In this document: positions 8,256 to 15,954 of the stretch, in pieces
Position numbering within the stretch: position 1 is the stretch's first letter
Layout of the letters: every line of letters starts with the position of its first letter
NCBI RefSeq assembly: GCF_900289145.1
Contig: NZ_OKQO01000009.1
Location: forward strand, 1-64,000
DNA: 64,000 nt
Origin: Neobittarella massiliensis (ex Bilen et al. 2018)
Lineage (GTDB): Bacteria; Bacillota; Clostridia; Oscillospirales; Ruminococcaceae
Reading direction: 5' to 3'
The notes under the pieces: model-generated
Databases searched by the model: none
What the model was told of the DNA's origin: nothing
What the model saw: the letters and a program-made list of their open reading frames with translations, nothing else
Translations under genes and position numbers: made by a program

Positions 8256-8284
8256 TTGACTGCTATATACAGCTGCTCTATACT
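8256..8284 (+). promoter_or_regulatory. sigma-A promoter of lysR
   Basis: TTGACT (8256-8261), 17-base spacer, TATACT (8279-8284), eight bases before the AAGGAG site of the LysR gene. Confidence 0.75.
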
Positions 8285-8305
8285 GTACAAAAAGGAGTGT
8301 TTTTG

Positions 8306-9211
8306 GTGGAAATCAGAGTGTTACAGTACTTTTTGGCCGTGGCCAGAGAGGAGACCATTTCCGGCGCCGCCGAGTCGCTGCACCTCTCGCAGCCCACGCT
8401 CTCCCGGCAGTTAAAAGACCTGGAAGAAGAGCTGGGCAAGCAGCTCATGATCCGCGGCAGCCGCCAGATCACGCTCACCGAGGAGGGCATGCTTTTGCGC
8501 AAGCGGGCGCAGGAGATCATCGACTTGGTGCAAAAGACCGAGAGCGAGATCACCTTTTCCAGCGAGTCGGTCACCGGCGACGTGTTTATCGGCGCCGGCG
8601 AGACCGACTCGCTGCGCACCGTCGTCGGGGCGGCGCAGGGCCTGCGGCAAGACTATCCGAACATCCGCTTTCACATCGTCAGCGGCGACGCCGCCGACGT
8701 GCTCGAGCAGCTGGACAAAGGCCTTATCGACTTTGGCGTTCTGCTCGAGCCGGTAGATATCTCGAAGTACGACTATCTGCAGCTGCCGGCCAGAGACCGG
8801 TGGGGCGTGCTGATGCGGCGCGACGCACCGCTGGCCCAAAAAGACTGCATCGCCCCCCAAGACCTGTGGGGCAAGCCGCTCATCATCTCCCGCCAGACCA
8901 CCGGCGGCAGCCCGCTGGAAAAATGGATGAAGGTGGATATGGGGCGCTGGAACATCGCCGCCACCTACAATCTGCTCTATAACGGCTCGCTCATGGTCGA
9001 CGAGGGGCTGGGCTACGCGCTCTGTCTGGACAAGTTGGTCAACACCACCGGCAACAGCGATCTCTGCTTTCGGCCGCTCAGCCCCGCGGTGGAGATCGGG
9101 CTGGATATCGTGTGGAAAAAGTACCAGATCTTTTCCAAAGCGGCCGAGCGGTTCCTTCACCACCTGCGCCACTGTCTGGGGGCCGATGCCGCGCCGCGGC
9201 GGTATAAATAA
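8306..9211 (+). CDS. LysR family transcriptional regulator
   Basis: A 301-residue regulator. The winged helix-turn-helix is at residues 3-62 (LQYFLAVAREETISGAAESL, then LSQPTLSRQLKDLEEELG), a linker helix follows, and the periplasmic-binding-like effector domain covers about 90-295 (GDVFIGAGETDSLRTVV). GTG 8306 is favoured because AAGGAG is nine bases upstream and the protein then starts VEIRVLQYF as paralogues do; TTG 8303 is also possible. It is transcribed away from the DUF3737-patB unit, the usual arrangement for a LysR protein and its target. A close paralogue is encoded at 17266-18153; both have the LQ/LGYFLxVAREE opening. The effector is unknown. Confidence 0.93.
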   Translation: MEIRVLQYFLAVAREETISGAAESLHLSQPTLSRQLKDLEEELGKQLMIRGSRQITLTEEGMLLRKRAQEIIDLVQKTESEITFSSESVTGDVFIGAGETDSLRTVVGAAQGLRQDYPNIRFHIVSGDAADVLEQLDKGLIDFGVLLEPVDISKYDYLQLPARDRWGVLMRRDAPLAQKDCIAPQDLWGKPLIISRQTTGGSPLEKWMKVDMGRWNIAATYNLLYNGSLMVDEGLGYALCLDKLVNTTGNSDLCFRPLSPAVEIGLDIVWKKYQIFSKAAERFLHHLRHCLGADAAPRRYK

Positions 9212-9226
9212 AGCCCACTTAAAATG

Positions 9227-9268
9227 AGCTGGGGGAGCGGGATGTGTACACATCCCGCTCCCCCAGCT
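9227..9268. terminator. bidirectional terminator between lysR and the alcohol dehydrogenase
   Basis: A 42-base perfect palindrome (19-bp arms around GTAC) between two convergent stop codons. T-richness is modest on both sides (TCTATCTT on plus, CATTTTAAG on minus). Confidence 0.8.
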
Positions 9269-9305
9269 GCTCTATCTTGCGGCCGTCAGCGGCTGGCGCC
9301 GCCCG

Positions 9306-10472
9306 CTACATGCTCTCTTTTAAAATGGCCACTACCTCGTCGCGGTCCAGCACCTTGTAGCCGCCGTCCATTATAAAGGTGCCGTCGGCGATGCCGTCGA
9401 GCATCTCCTCGGTGACGCCCAATTCAGTGATATCCATCACCAGACCCAGCTGGCGCATATAGGCCTCCATCCGCTCCAGCCCCTCGGCCGCCACCTGCTC
9501 CTCGCTCTTTGCCTGGGGGTCTACTCCCCATACCTGCACCGCGTAGCGGTAGAACTTGGGCAGGCCATACGGCAGGATGTGGCGGTAGTAAGCCATAGAG
9601 ACCGCCGACAGCGTCATGCCGTGGGTGGCGTCGGTATAGGCGCCGATAGACTGGCCGATCATGTGCACCATCCAATCGGTGCTTTTTCCCTTCGCGATCA
9701 GGGTGTTGAGCGCCCAGGTGGCGATCCACATGATGTTGCTGCGGGCCTCGTAATTTTGCGGGTCCTCGGCGGCGATGCGGGAGCTGTGGATCAGCGACCG
9801 CAGCAGCCCCTCGGCGATATAGTCGCTGGTGTTGTCGTCGGTACCCGAGAAGTACTGCTCTAAAATGTGCGACATGATGTCGAAAAAGCCGGCTACCATC
9901 TGGTGGCGGGGCAGCGTGTAGGTGAACACCGGGTCGAGGATCGAGAACTTGGGGAACACGTCGTCGCCAAACACATGGCCGATCTTCAGCTTGCTGTCGG
10001 GGTTGGTGATGACCGCGCCGCCGTTCATCTCTGAGCCGGTGCCCACCATGGTCAGCACACAGCCCACCGGCACGATCTCGTTGTCCACATCCTCCATGCG
10101 CAGGTAGTATTTTTCCCAGGGGTCCTCGCTGCAGTAGGCCGATACCGACACCGCCTTGGCGTAGTCGCAGACCGAGCCGCCGCCGACTGCCAGGATCAAG
10201 TCGATGTGATTTTGGCGCACCTTTTCACAGCCCTCATACAGCTTTTGTACCGTGGGGTTGGGCATGACGCCCGCGTCCTCGACTACCCGCTTGCCGCTCG
10301 CTTTCAGCGCCGCCAACACCTGATCGTATATGCCGTTTTTCTTGATCGACCCGCCGCCGTACACCAGCAGCACGTTCTCGCCGTACTGCGCCAGCTCCTC
10401 CGGCAGGTATTTTAAAGAGCCCTCGCCAAAATACAGTCTCGTGGGGTTTGCGTAGCAAAAATTTCCCAACAT
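9306..10472 (-). CDS. iron-containing NAD(P)H-dependent alcohol dehydrogenase (BdhA/YugJ-like)
   Basis: A 388-residue group III alcohol dehydrogenase, reducing aldehydes to alcohols or the reverse. The N-terminal nucleotide domain shows LLVYGGGSIKKNG and the diphosphate loop AVGGGSVCDYAK (97-105), followed by GTGSEMN near residue 150. The helical metal domain holds the expected ligands in FFDIMSHILEQYF and in DWMVHMIGQSIGAYTDATHG, where Asp and three His bind the divalent metal. The opening FCYANPTRLYFGEGSL places it with butanol dehydrogenases (YugJ, BdhA, YqhD), which act broadly on reactive aldehydes. ATG 10472 has AAGGAG ten bases upstream. It is 90 bases downstream of the ferredoxin-type aldo/keto reductase and shares its MerR-type promoter. 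Confidence 0.92.
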   Translation of the reverse strand: MLGNFCYANPTRLYFGEGSLKYLPEELAQYGENVLLVYGGGSIKKNGIYDQVLAALKASGKRVVEDAGVMPNPTVQKLYEGCEKVRQNHIDLILAVGGGSVCDYAKAVSVSAYCSEDPWEKYYLRMEDVDNEIVPVGCVLTMVGTGSEMNGGAVITNPDSKLKIGHVFGDDVFPKFSILDPVFTYTLPRHQMVAGFFDIMSHILEQYFSGTDDNTSDYIAEGLLRSLIHSSRIAAEDPQNYEARSNIMWIATWALNTLIAKGKSTDWMVHMIGQSIGAYTDATHGMTLSAVSMAYYRHILPYGLPKFYRYAVQVWGVDPQAKSEEQVAAEGLERMEAYMRQLGLVMDITELGVTEEMLDGIADGTFIMDGGYKVLDRDEVVAILKESM

Positions 10473-10561
10473 ATCTATCTGCTCCTTTTTCTATCAAGTG
10501 GGCTGTGTGCCCGTTTATCGCTTGCTTGCCGGCCGGCGGCAGACGGTGCGCGGCCGCCGCG

Positions 10562-11677
10562 TCACTGCGTGGACACCGGGTCAAAATAGGCTGCGATCTC
10601 GCGCATGCGGCGCTCCTGCTCAACGTGAAACGGGCAGCGCTTTTCGCAGTGGCCGCACTGCAGGCAGTCTTTGGCCCCGCGCGAGAGTTTTTGGTAGTGG
10701 CCGGCAGCCATTTCGTCGCCGGCTTGCGCCAAGTCGTAATATTTATTGATGAGCCCCACGTCCAGCCCCGCCGGGCAGGGCTGACAGTGGTTGCAGTACA
10801 CACAGATCCCATCGGCATTTTGCGGTGTGAAGGCGCTGATGGCCGCGTAGTCGCGCTCCTGGGGGCCGGTCTGCAAATAGGCGAGCACCTCTTCGAGGTC
10901 CCTGCTGCCGCGCACCCCCGGCAGCACCGTGAGCACCGCCGGCCGGTCCAGTGCGTACTGGATGCACTGCGTTTTGGTAAGCGCCGCTTTAAACGGCGAG
11001 GTCTTAGCGTCTAAGAGCTGGCCGCCGCCAAACGGCTTCATCACCGAAATGCCCACCCCGGCTCTCTCACATTCGCGGTACAGCTGCCCGCGGTCGGCCA
11101 TGCTGCCGATACCGTAGGTGCCGGTGGAATAGTCGTAGGCCGGGTTGATGCTGAACATGACCATATCGATGAGCCCCGTATCCAAAAAGCGGCGCAAAAT
11201 GGCCGGGTCGTGAGAGGACAGCCCCAGGTGGCGCACGACACCGCTCTGCCTGAGCGACTTCATATACGCCCACAGGCCCCCCTGCATCACCTGTTCAAAG
11301 TCCTCCATCTCGTCGATGCAGTGCACAAAGCCCATGTCTGCATAGTCGGTGTGCAGCGTGCGCAGCTGCTCGCCAAAGGTGCGCTCGATCTTTTCCAGGT
11401 CCCGCGTCCAGCCGTACTTGCCGCCGTCGTACAGCGCGCCAAAATGCATCTGCAGATACACCTTTTCCCGCCGGCCGGCCAGGGCTCTCGCATAGCAGGC
11501 GTACGGCTTGCCCGACGAGGCGGCCATATCAAAGTAGTTGATGCCGCTCTCGACGGCCAGCTCGACGGTGCGCTGGATCTCCGCCTCATCGCTCAGGTGG
11601 ATCGAGCCCATACCCAGGCCGATCACACTGATCTGCTCACCGCCGTGGGGCAGCTTGCGGTACTGCATCGTTGCCAT
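10562..11677 (-). CDS. aldo/keto reductase with C-terminal 2x[4Fe-4S] domain
   Basis: A 371-residue enzyme. Residues 1-270 form an AKR TIM barrel (SVIGLGMGSIHL near the start, GINYFDMAASSG with the catalytic Asp; the usual Tyr position reads Ser-Ser-Gly, so the tetrad is altered). In the second half ISVMKPFGGGQL replaces a plain AKR cofactor loop. The C-terminus carries two cluster motifs, CVYCNHCQPCP and CLQCGHCEKRCPF, predicting two [4Fe-4S] clusters of ferredoxin type. Such proteins are thought to pass electrons between ferredoxin and a bound substrate. ATG 11677 was chosen with AAAGGA ten bases upstream; ATG 11668 is an alternative. It is the first gene after the MerR-type promoter at 11906-11936. 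Confidence 0.9.
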   Translation of the reverse strand: MATMQYRKLPHGGEQISVIGLGMGSIHLSDEAEIQRTVELAVESGINYFDMAASSGKPYACYARALAGRREKVYLQMHFGALYDGGKYGWTRDLEKIERTFGEQLRTLHTDYADMGFVHCIDEMEDFEQVMQGGLWAYMKSLRQSGVVRHLGLSSHDPAILRRFLDTGLIDMVMFSINPAYDYSTGTYGIGSMADRGQLYRECERAGVGISVMKPFGGGQLLDAKTSPFKAALTKTQCIQYALDRPAVLTVLPGVRGSRDLEEVLAYLQTGPQERDYAAISAFTPQNADGICVYCNHCQPCPAGLDVGLINKYYDLAQAGDEMAAGHYQKLSRGAKDCLQCGHCEKRCPFHVEQERRMREIAAYFDPVSTQ

Positions 11678-11689
11678 ATCATTCTGTCC

Positions 11690-11790
11690 TTTCAAACATC
11701 AAACATTACGCTTCAAACACTACATATTACACACTGAATACGGACCGCTAAACAGTATACAGCACACTGTGCCGCTGCCCGATCGGCCCC
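11690..11790. repeat. dispersed TGTATAC/CACACTG-rich motif
   Basis: A run of short related words (tcaaacatcaaacatt, tcaaacact, acagtatacagcacactgtg) in the reductase leader. Similar text recurs at about 16445-16475, 29590-29625, 35390-35440 and in each tandem repeat unit at 35.2-36.4 kb and near 38560-38660. Confidence 0.35.
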
Positions 11791-11905
11791 AAGCAGGCCC
11801 GGCCGGACCCGGCGCCGACCGCTATTGGTCCCCAGATCCCCATCGGGGGTGCCACTTATACGCCTTTTAGGCAAAGCCTGTGGCGCCTCCACACCCCTCT
11901 GCCCC

Positions 11906-11936
11906 ACCTTACACCCTGGAGTGCACTCCAAGTCAA
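11906..11936 (-). promoter_or_regulatory. MerR-type promoter and operator (19-bp spacer)
   Basis: On the minus strand TTGACT (11936-11931) and TAAGGT (11911-11906) are separated by 19 bases, too long for normal sigma-A use, and the spacer holds the dyad TGGAGTGCACTCCA (11930-11917). Overlong spacers with a central dyad are the hallmark of promoters untwisted by MerR-family activators. It reads into the aldo/keto reductase and alcohol dehydrogenase genes; the MerR gene at 16731-17087 is the obvious candidate regulator. The rest of 11678-12133 shows no gene. Confidence 0.72.
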
Positions 11937-12133
11937 GAGCCTTGTTCACAGATATTTTTGGAAACCGTCTATCGGGCAGAGGTAGCGCTGTACGGTGCGG
12001 TGGTGGGCCATCACCGCGCGGTCCGCTGTCACCAGGATACCCGCTGACGCGTGTTATAGCAAATACTTATTTTTTATAACATTCCATACACCAAAAGCAT
12101 AGGTGTATTGGGCGCGGCGGCCGCCGCGACTGC

Positions 12134-12167
12134 CAAAGAGCCGGTGGGCTTTTGCCCATACCGGCTC
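12134..12167 (-). terminator. probable terminator of the cupin-cytochrome unit
   Basis: GAGCCGGTATGGGC pairs with GCCCACCGGCTC on the minus strand around an AAAA loop, then TTTGGC. The T-tract is short. Confidence 0.5.
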
Positions 12168-12207
12168 CTCTGCCATACCGGCCCCGAGCCGATGTGGCCG
12201 GGCCGCG

Positions 12208-12927
12208 TCATCTTTCTGCTCCAGTTTGCACGGCGCTGTGTTCAGGGCGCGGCGGTCGCAGCGACTTGGCGGCGTAGTGGCCAATAAAGACCCACAGCCC
12301 CAACAGCGCCAAATAGTCCAGGTAAAAGAGCGCCGCCGGCTCGCCGTAGTCGTAAAATACAAATTCGGTCTGCAAAAACAGATACGCCAGCAGGTCCCGC
12401 TTTATCACCACCCAGATACCGTACCCCGCTGCCAGCAGAGCCAGCACAAACCAGGCGCCCGCGCGGTCGAGCCGGGCGGCCCGGGCCGGGCGGCGCCGGC
12501 GCACCGCCGCAAGCACCGTGTGCCACTGCACGCCCAGGTGCAGCCCCATCAGCAGAAAGCCCCAGTAAGCGCCCAGGATGTGCAGCCGCCGCGCCAGGGG
12601 CAGACCGCCACCCGCCGGCCAGAGAGCCGCTGCCGGCCAAGTCATTCGTGCCCCGCTGTACCCGAGCGCCAGCACAGCCGCCAGCAGGAGCACCTGAAGC
12701 GCCACCTGCACGGTGCGCAGCGGCGTGTGCCGCCGGCCGCGATACCGGCCCCGGCTAAAAAGGTGGTGGGCGGCAGAGAGTGCCGTCAACCCGGCGCCGA
12801 TCCACGCGTGCACAGGTGCCGCCAAATAGGGGCGGCCCATCAGCGCCAGCAGGCCCAGCACCATCGCCGCATCTACAGCCAGACGCCTGTCGGCGCGGGC
12901 CTTTCTACCGGCAGGTGATCTGTTCAC
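12208..12927 (-). CDS. DUF4405-type membrane cytochrome (flavinylation-associated)
   Basis: A 239-residue integral membrane protein with about five to six helices (VDAAMVLGLLALMG; VHAWIGAGLTALSAAHHLF; VALQVLLLAAVLALGY; LGAYWGFLLMGLHLG; FVLALLAAGYGIWVV; ALLGLWVFIGHY). Histidines in pairs of helices (HAW...AAHH, and HILGAYWGFLLMGLHLGVQWH) are placed as heme ligands, as in the DUF4405 family, which Pfam ties to flavinylated extracytosolic electron transfer. The GTG start overlaps the cupin stop (GTGA), so the two are translationally coupled. The GC content is among the highest in the window. Electron exchange with the neighbouring lipoprotein flavodoxin is an inference; no FMN-binding/ApbE partner is in this window. 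Confidence 0.78.
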   Translation of the reverse strand: MNRSPAGRKARADRRLAVDAAMVLGLLALMGRPYLAAPVHAWIGAGLTALSAAHHLFSRGRYRGRRHTPLRTVQVALQVLLLAAVLALGYSGARMTWPAAALWPAGGGLPLARRLHILGAYWGFLLMGLHLGVQWHTVLAAVRRRRPARAARLDRAGAWFVLALLAAGYGIWVVIKRDLLAYLFLQTEFVFYDYGEPAALFYLDYLALLGLWVFIGHYAAKSLRPPRPEHSAVQTGAER

Positions 12928-13337
12928 AGGCTGTTATACTGGCTGTCGTCGACCTGCTCCAGCCACTCGTTGGCGGTCTCTTTTCCCGGTACCTCGATCG
13001 AGAGATGGGCAAACCAGCTGTCTTTGGCGGCGCCGTGCCAGTGTTTTACCCCCGCGGGTATCACCACCACGTCGCCCGGGCGCAGCGCCCGGGCCGGCTG
13101 GCCCCACGCCTGGTACCAGCCGCGGCCGTCGGTACACAGCAGGACCTGCCCGCCGCCGCTCTCGGCGCGGTGGATGTGCCAGTTGTTGCGGCAGCCGGGG
13201 GCAAACGTCACGTTGGCGATCGGCAGCGCCCCCTCGGTCAGCCGGTTGAGGTAGCTCTGCCCCACAAAGTACGGGGCGTAGGCGGTGTTGGGCTCCCCCA
13301 GTAAAAACAGGGGCTCTATGGGTCGTCTGTCACACAT
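12924..13337 (-). CDS. small cupin domain protein
   Basis: A 137-residue single-domain cupin. The first metal motif reads NNWHIHRAESGGGQVLLCTDGRGWYQAWG, giving His-His-(Gln) ligands and the conserved G, and the second reads PGDVVVIPAGVKHWHGA with a further histidine. Small cupins of this type are commonly encoded or fused with carboxymuconolactone decarboxylase domains, as here, and may bind a metal that acts on quinones or diketones. ATG 13337 is preceded by AAGGAGGAG seven bases upstream. It overlaps the DUF4405 gene by four bases and lies 200 bases downstream of the CMD gene. No enzymatic activity can be assigned from sequence. Confidence 0.88.
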   Translation of the reverse strand: MCDRRPIEPLFLLGEPNTAYAPYFVGQSYLNRLTEGALPIANVTFAPGCRNNWHIHRAESGGGQVLLCTDGRGWYQAWGQPARALRPGDVVVIPAGVKHWHGAAKDSWFAHLSIEVPGKETANEWLEQVDDSQYNSL

Positions 13338-13417
13338 CGGTATCTCCTCCTTGTGGCCGGGCGGGCACGGTGGCGCCCGCCCAGCTGTCTTGTTGTCTTG
13401 CCGTCTTGCCGTCTGGG

Positions 13418-13449
13418 GCCGCCCGATCCCTTCGGGCGGCTATTTTTTT
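13418..13449 (+). terminator. hairpin with T-tract on the plus strand (antisense to the operon)
   Basis: GCCGCCCG pairs with CGGGCGGC (13433-13440) and is followed by TATTTTTTT on the plus strand. No plus-strand gene precedes it, so it could stop antisense transcripts, or act as an intercistronic hairpin in the minus-strand mRNA. Confidence 0.45.
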
Positions 13450-13537
13450 GTTTGCCGGCGGCGGTAGCTGGATATTCGCACGCCCGCACGCCGCCGGACC
13501 GGCGCCTTATCTTGCCGCGTCCGGCGCGGCGGAGCCT

Positions 13538-14233
13538 TTACGCCCCCTGTGCCGCCGCGGCGCGATCTACACAGGCCAGCGCATTGAGGCTGCGGGGATA
13601 GCCGATATAGGGCAGGCACTGCAGCACCACCCGGCGCAGGAATACCAGGTCGTTGCCCAGCCGTACATTGCCCTCGATGTGTGCGGCCAGCTGGGGCTCA
13701 CAGCCGCCCTGTGCCGCTAAAAACACAAAGGTGATCATCTCCCGCTGGGCCAGGTCCAACCCCGTGCGGGTGTAGTAGTCGCCAAAACAGTTGGCCGCCA
13801 GCCAGCGGTTGACGGTGCTCTTCTGCCAGAGATCCGCCATGTGCGGCCCAAATATCTGCACCTGGGCGGCCGCCCCTCTGGGCAGCCGGTCCTGCAGGGT
13901 AGTGGTGGCCTGCCCGGGCAGCGGCAGCGCCACTCCGCGCTGTATCAGCACCTGGTTGGTGGCGGTCAAAAAAGGCCAAACGCGGCCCAGGCCCAGGTAA
14001 TCTACCGCCTGATATACGATCTCTTTTACCGCCACCGGCGAAAGTCCCGCCTCCAGAGCCCGGGGCAGCATCTCCCGGTAGAGCTCTGTTCCCTGACAGC
14101 CCAGCAGGGCGGCCAGGATCGCCATATAGCGGGTGTCGGCGGCCAGTTCTGCGCCCGGCTCCTCCACCACCTCCGCCCCGGCAAAGTGCTCCACACGCTC
14201 CATAAATTCAGGGTCTGTATCGTGTAGGTTCAC
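13538..14233 (-). CDS. carboxymuconolactone decarboxylase family protein (two CMD domains)
   Basis: A 231-residue all-helical protein with two AhpD/CMD-like halves. The first (about 25-95) contains ILAALLGCQGTELYREMLPRALEAGLSPVAVKEIVYQAVDYLG; the second (about 130-225) contains LDLAQREMITFVFLAAQGGCEPQLAAHIEGNVRLG. The AhpD redox pair CxxC is not present: the first half has one Cys and the second GGCEPQLAAH, where the Cys-x5-His arrangement is kept. Relatives are annotated as gamma-carboxymuconolactone decarboxylases but in anaerobes they occur with flavodoxins and reductases and probably act on peroxides, quinones or other electrophiles. Start GTG 14233 has GAGGAGAG about ten bases upstream. 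It follows AKR2 by 16 bases in the operon. Confidence 0.88.
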   Translation of the reverse strand: MNLHDTDPEFMERVEHFAGAEVVEEPGAELAADTRYMAILAALLGCQGTELYREMLPRALEAGLSPVAVKEIVYQAVDYLGLGRVWPFLTATNQVLIQRGVALPLPGQATTTLQDRLPRGAAAQVQIFGPHMADLWQKSTVNRWLAANCFGDYYTRTGLDLAQREMITFVFLAAQGGCEPQLAAHIEGNVRLGNDLVFLRRVVLQCLPYIGYPRSLNALACVDRAAAAQGA

Positions 14234-14249
14234 GCTGTGTCTCTCCTCT

Positions 14250-15287
14250 CTAAATGTGCTGTACCCCGGTCGACCACACCTGTTTTTGACCGGCGGTCTC
14301 GGGGGTGTTCTGGGCCATGACCCTCACCAGTGGGTGCGGCTGGTATAGCTCTTCTAAATAGGCAATCTCTGCTTTTGTCAAAGTGATCTCGGTCGCCTGT
14401 ACGGCCCCCTGCAGGTGCTGGGGCTTTGTCGTGCCCACCACCGGCGCCGCCACTTTTGTGAGCAGCCAGGCCAGCGCTATCTCGGGCATGCCCACCCCGC
14501 GCTGCCGGGCCAGTTTTTCTACCCGGTCGATGATCGGCTGGTCCATCTGGCGCGCCGCCCGGTACTTCAGCGCCGCGTAATCGTCCTGCCTGGCGCGGCG
14601 TGAACTGCCGTCTCCCCGCCGGGCCAGACGGCCGCCTGCCAGCGGGCTGTAGGGGGTCAGGGCGATGTTTTCGGCCCGACAGCACGGTACCATCTCGCGC
14701 TCCTCCTCTCTAAAGATCAGATTGTAGTGCCCCTGCACCGCCACAAACGGCGTAAGGCCCTGATCTGCCGCCAGCGCAACCGCTTTTTCCAGCTGCCAGG
14801 CAAAGCAGTTGGAGATGCCGATATAGCGCGCCTTGCCCGACCGCACGGCCCGGTCCAGCCCGCGCATGATCTCCGGCAGCGGGGTCTGATAGTCCCACAT
14901 GTGGCAGATATACAGGTCCACATAGTCTGTGCCCAGGTTTTGCAGGCTCTTATCGAGCATGCGCGCCACGTGCTGTTCACCGCTGATGCCGGCGGCGATC
15001 TCCTCTTTTGTGCGGGGCAAAAATTTGGTGGCTACCACCACCTCGTCGCGCCGGGCAAAGTCTCTCAGGGCCCGGCCCAGATACTGTTCGCTGGTGCCGC
15101 TCTGGTAGGCGATCGCGGTGTCGAAAAAGTTGATACCCATCTCCAGCCCGCGGCGGATGATCTGGCGGGCATGCGTCTCGTCTACCGTCCAGCGGTGCTG
15201 GCCGCTGGACGCATCGCCAAAGCCCATACAGCCCATACAGATGCGCGATACCTCCAGCTCGGTGGTCCCCAGTTTTGTGTACTGCAT
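14250..15287 (-). CDS. aldo/keto reductase
   Basis: A 345-residue NADPH-dependent carbonyl reductase of the AKR superfamily, cytoplasmic. The barrel begins MQYTKLGTTELEVSRICMGCMGFG; catalytic residues are the Asp in NFFDTAIAYQSG (the Tyr is the Y of AIAY), the Lys in VVVATKF, and the His in DLYICHMWD. NADP contacts are expected in the GTTKPQHL segment near residue 295. This group resembles YdbC/YhdN-like reductases of small aldehydes and ketones. The start ATG 15287 is supported by GGGGAA and by the family opening. It lies between the CMD gene (16 bases downstream) and the lipoprotein flavodoxin (16 bases upstream), so cotranscription is very likely. Confidence 0.94.
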   Translation of the reverse strand: MQYTKLGTTELEVSRICMGCMGFGDASSGQHRWTVDETHARQIIRRGLEMGINFFDTAIAYQSGTSEQYLGRALRDFARRDEVVVATKFLPRTKEEIAAGISGEQHVARMLDKSLQNLGTDYVDLYICHMWDYQTPLPEIMRGLDRAVRSGKARYIGISNCFAWQLEKAVALAADQGLTPFVAVQGHYNLIFREEEREMVPCCRAENIALTPYSPLAGGRLARRGDGSSRRARQDDYAALKYRAARQMDQPIIDRVEKLARQRGVGMPEIALAWLLTKVAAPVVGTTKPQHLQGAVQATEITLTKAEIAYLEELYQPHPLVRVMAQNTPETAGQKQVWSTGVQHI

Positions 15288-15303
15288 ATATGTTCCCCGC
15301 TCT

Positions 15304-15939
15304 CTATCTGTAGAGGTCCAGCTCGCTCAGCCAGCTGTTCACGGCGCCGGTGGCGTCGGCGGCTGCCGCACTGCCCACGTGCAGACCCTGTTTTACATCT
15401 GCCCCGGCCGCCAACTGCTCGATCGTCTCCACCGTCCCCGAGAGCCCGCTGCCGCCGCTGGTGCAAAACGGCACCACCGTCTTACCGGAAAAGTCGCCGC
15501 CCTCAAAAAAGGTGTACAGGATCATCGGCATATCTCCCCACCAGATGGGGTACCCCACATAGATCACGTCGTAACTGCCGAGGTCGGGCAGCGGCGTGGC
15601 TATGGCCGGGCGGGCGCCGTTCTGCTGCTCGCTGCTCGCTATCTCCAGCAGCGCGTCGTAGTCGTCGGTGTAGGGCTTTTGCGGCCGCAGGGCCCAGAGC
15701 TCGGCCCCCGTCTGTTCCCCGATCGCTCTGGCCACCGCCTCGGTGTTGCCCGACTGCGAAAAGTACACCACCAGCGACTTTTTGCCGGCAGCCGGGTCGA
15801 CCGGCTGCTTTGCCGGCTGGCTCACCTCTGCCTCCGGGGCGTGCGATGCCGCCCGCTCCCGGCTCTCCTGCTGCCCGCACCCGCTCAGCGCCAGCAGCGC
15901 CGCCAGCCCCAACAGAGCTGCAAGTACTCTTTTTACCAT
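15304..15939 (-). CDS. flavodoxin-domain lipoprotein
   Basis: A 211-residue surface-anchored flavodoxin. A lipoprotein signal peptide runs over residues 1-21 with lipobox LSGC (Cys21), followed by a linker rich in Glu, Ala and Pro (22-50). The flavodoxin fold then begins with KKSLVVYFSQSGNTEAVARAIGE, whose SQSGNT loop binds the FMN phosphate, and continues with YVGYPIWWGDMPMILYTFFEG (aromatic FMN stacking) and PFCTSGGSGLSGT. Flavodoxins are usually cytoplasmic; an exported one needs a membrane electron donor, and the DUF4405 protein two genes downstream is a candidate. Start ATG 15939 has a GGGAGG site. It is 15 bases after the cytoplasmic flavodoxin gene. Confidence 0.92.
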   Translation of the reverse strand: MVKRVLAALLGLAALLALSGCGQQESRERAASHAPEAEVSQPAKQPVDPAAGKKSLVVYFSQSGNTEAVARAIGEQTGAELWALRPQKPYTDDYDALLEIASSEQQNGARPAIATPLPDLGSYDVIYVGYPIWWGDMPMILYTFFEGGDFSGKTVVPFCTSGGSGLSGTVETIEQLAAGADVKQGLHVGSAAAADATGAVNSWLSELDLYR

Positions 15940-15954
15940 CTCTCAGGCCTCCCT

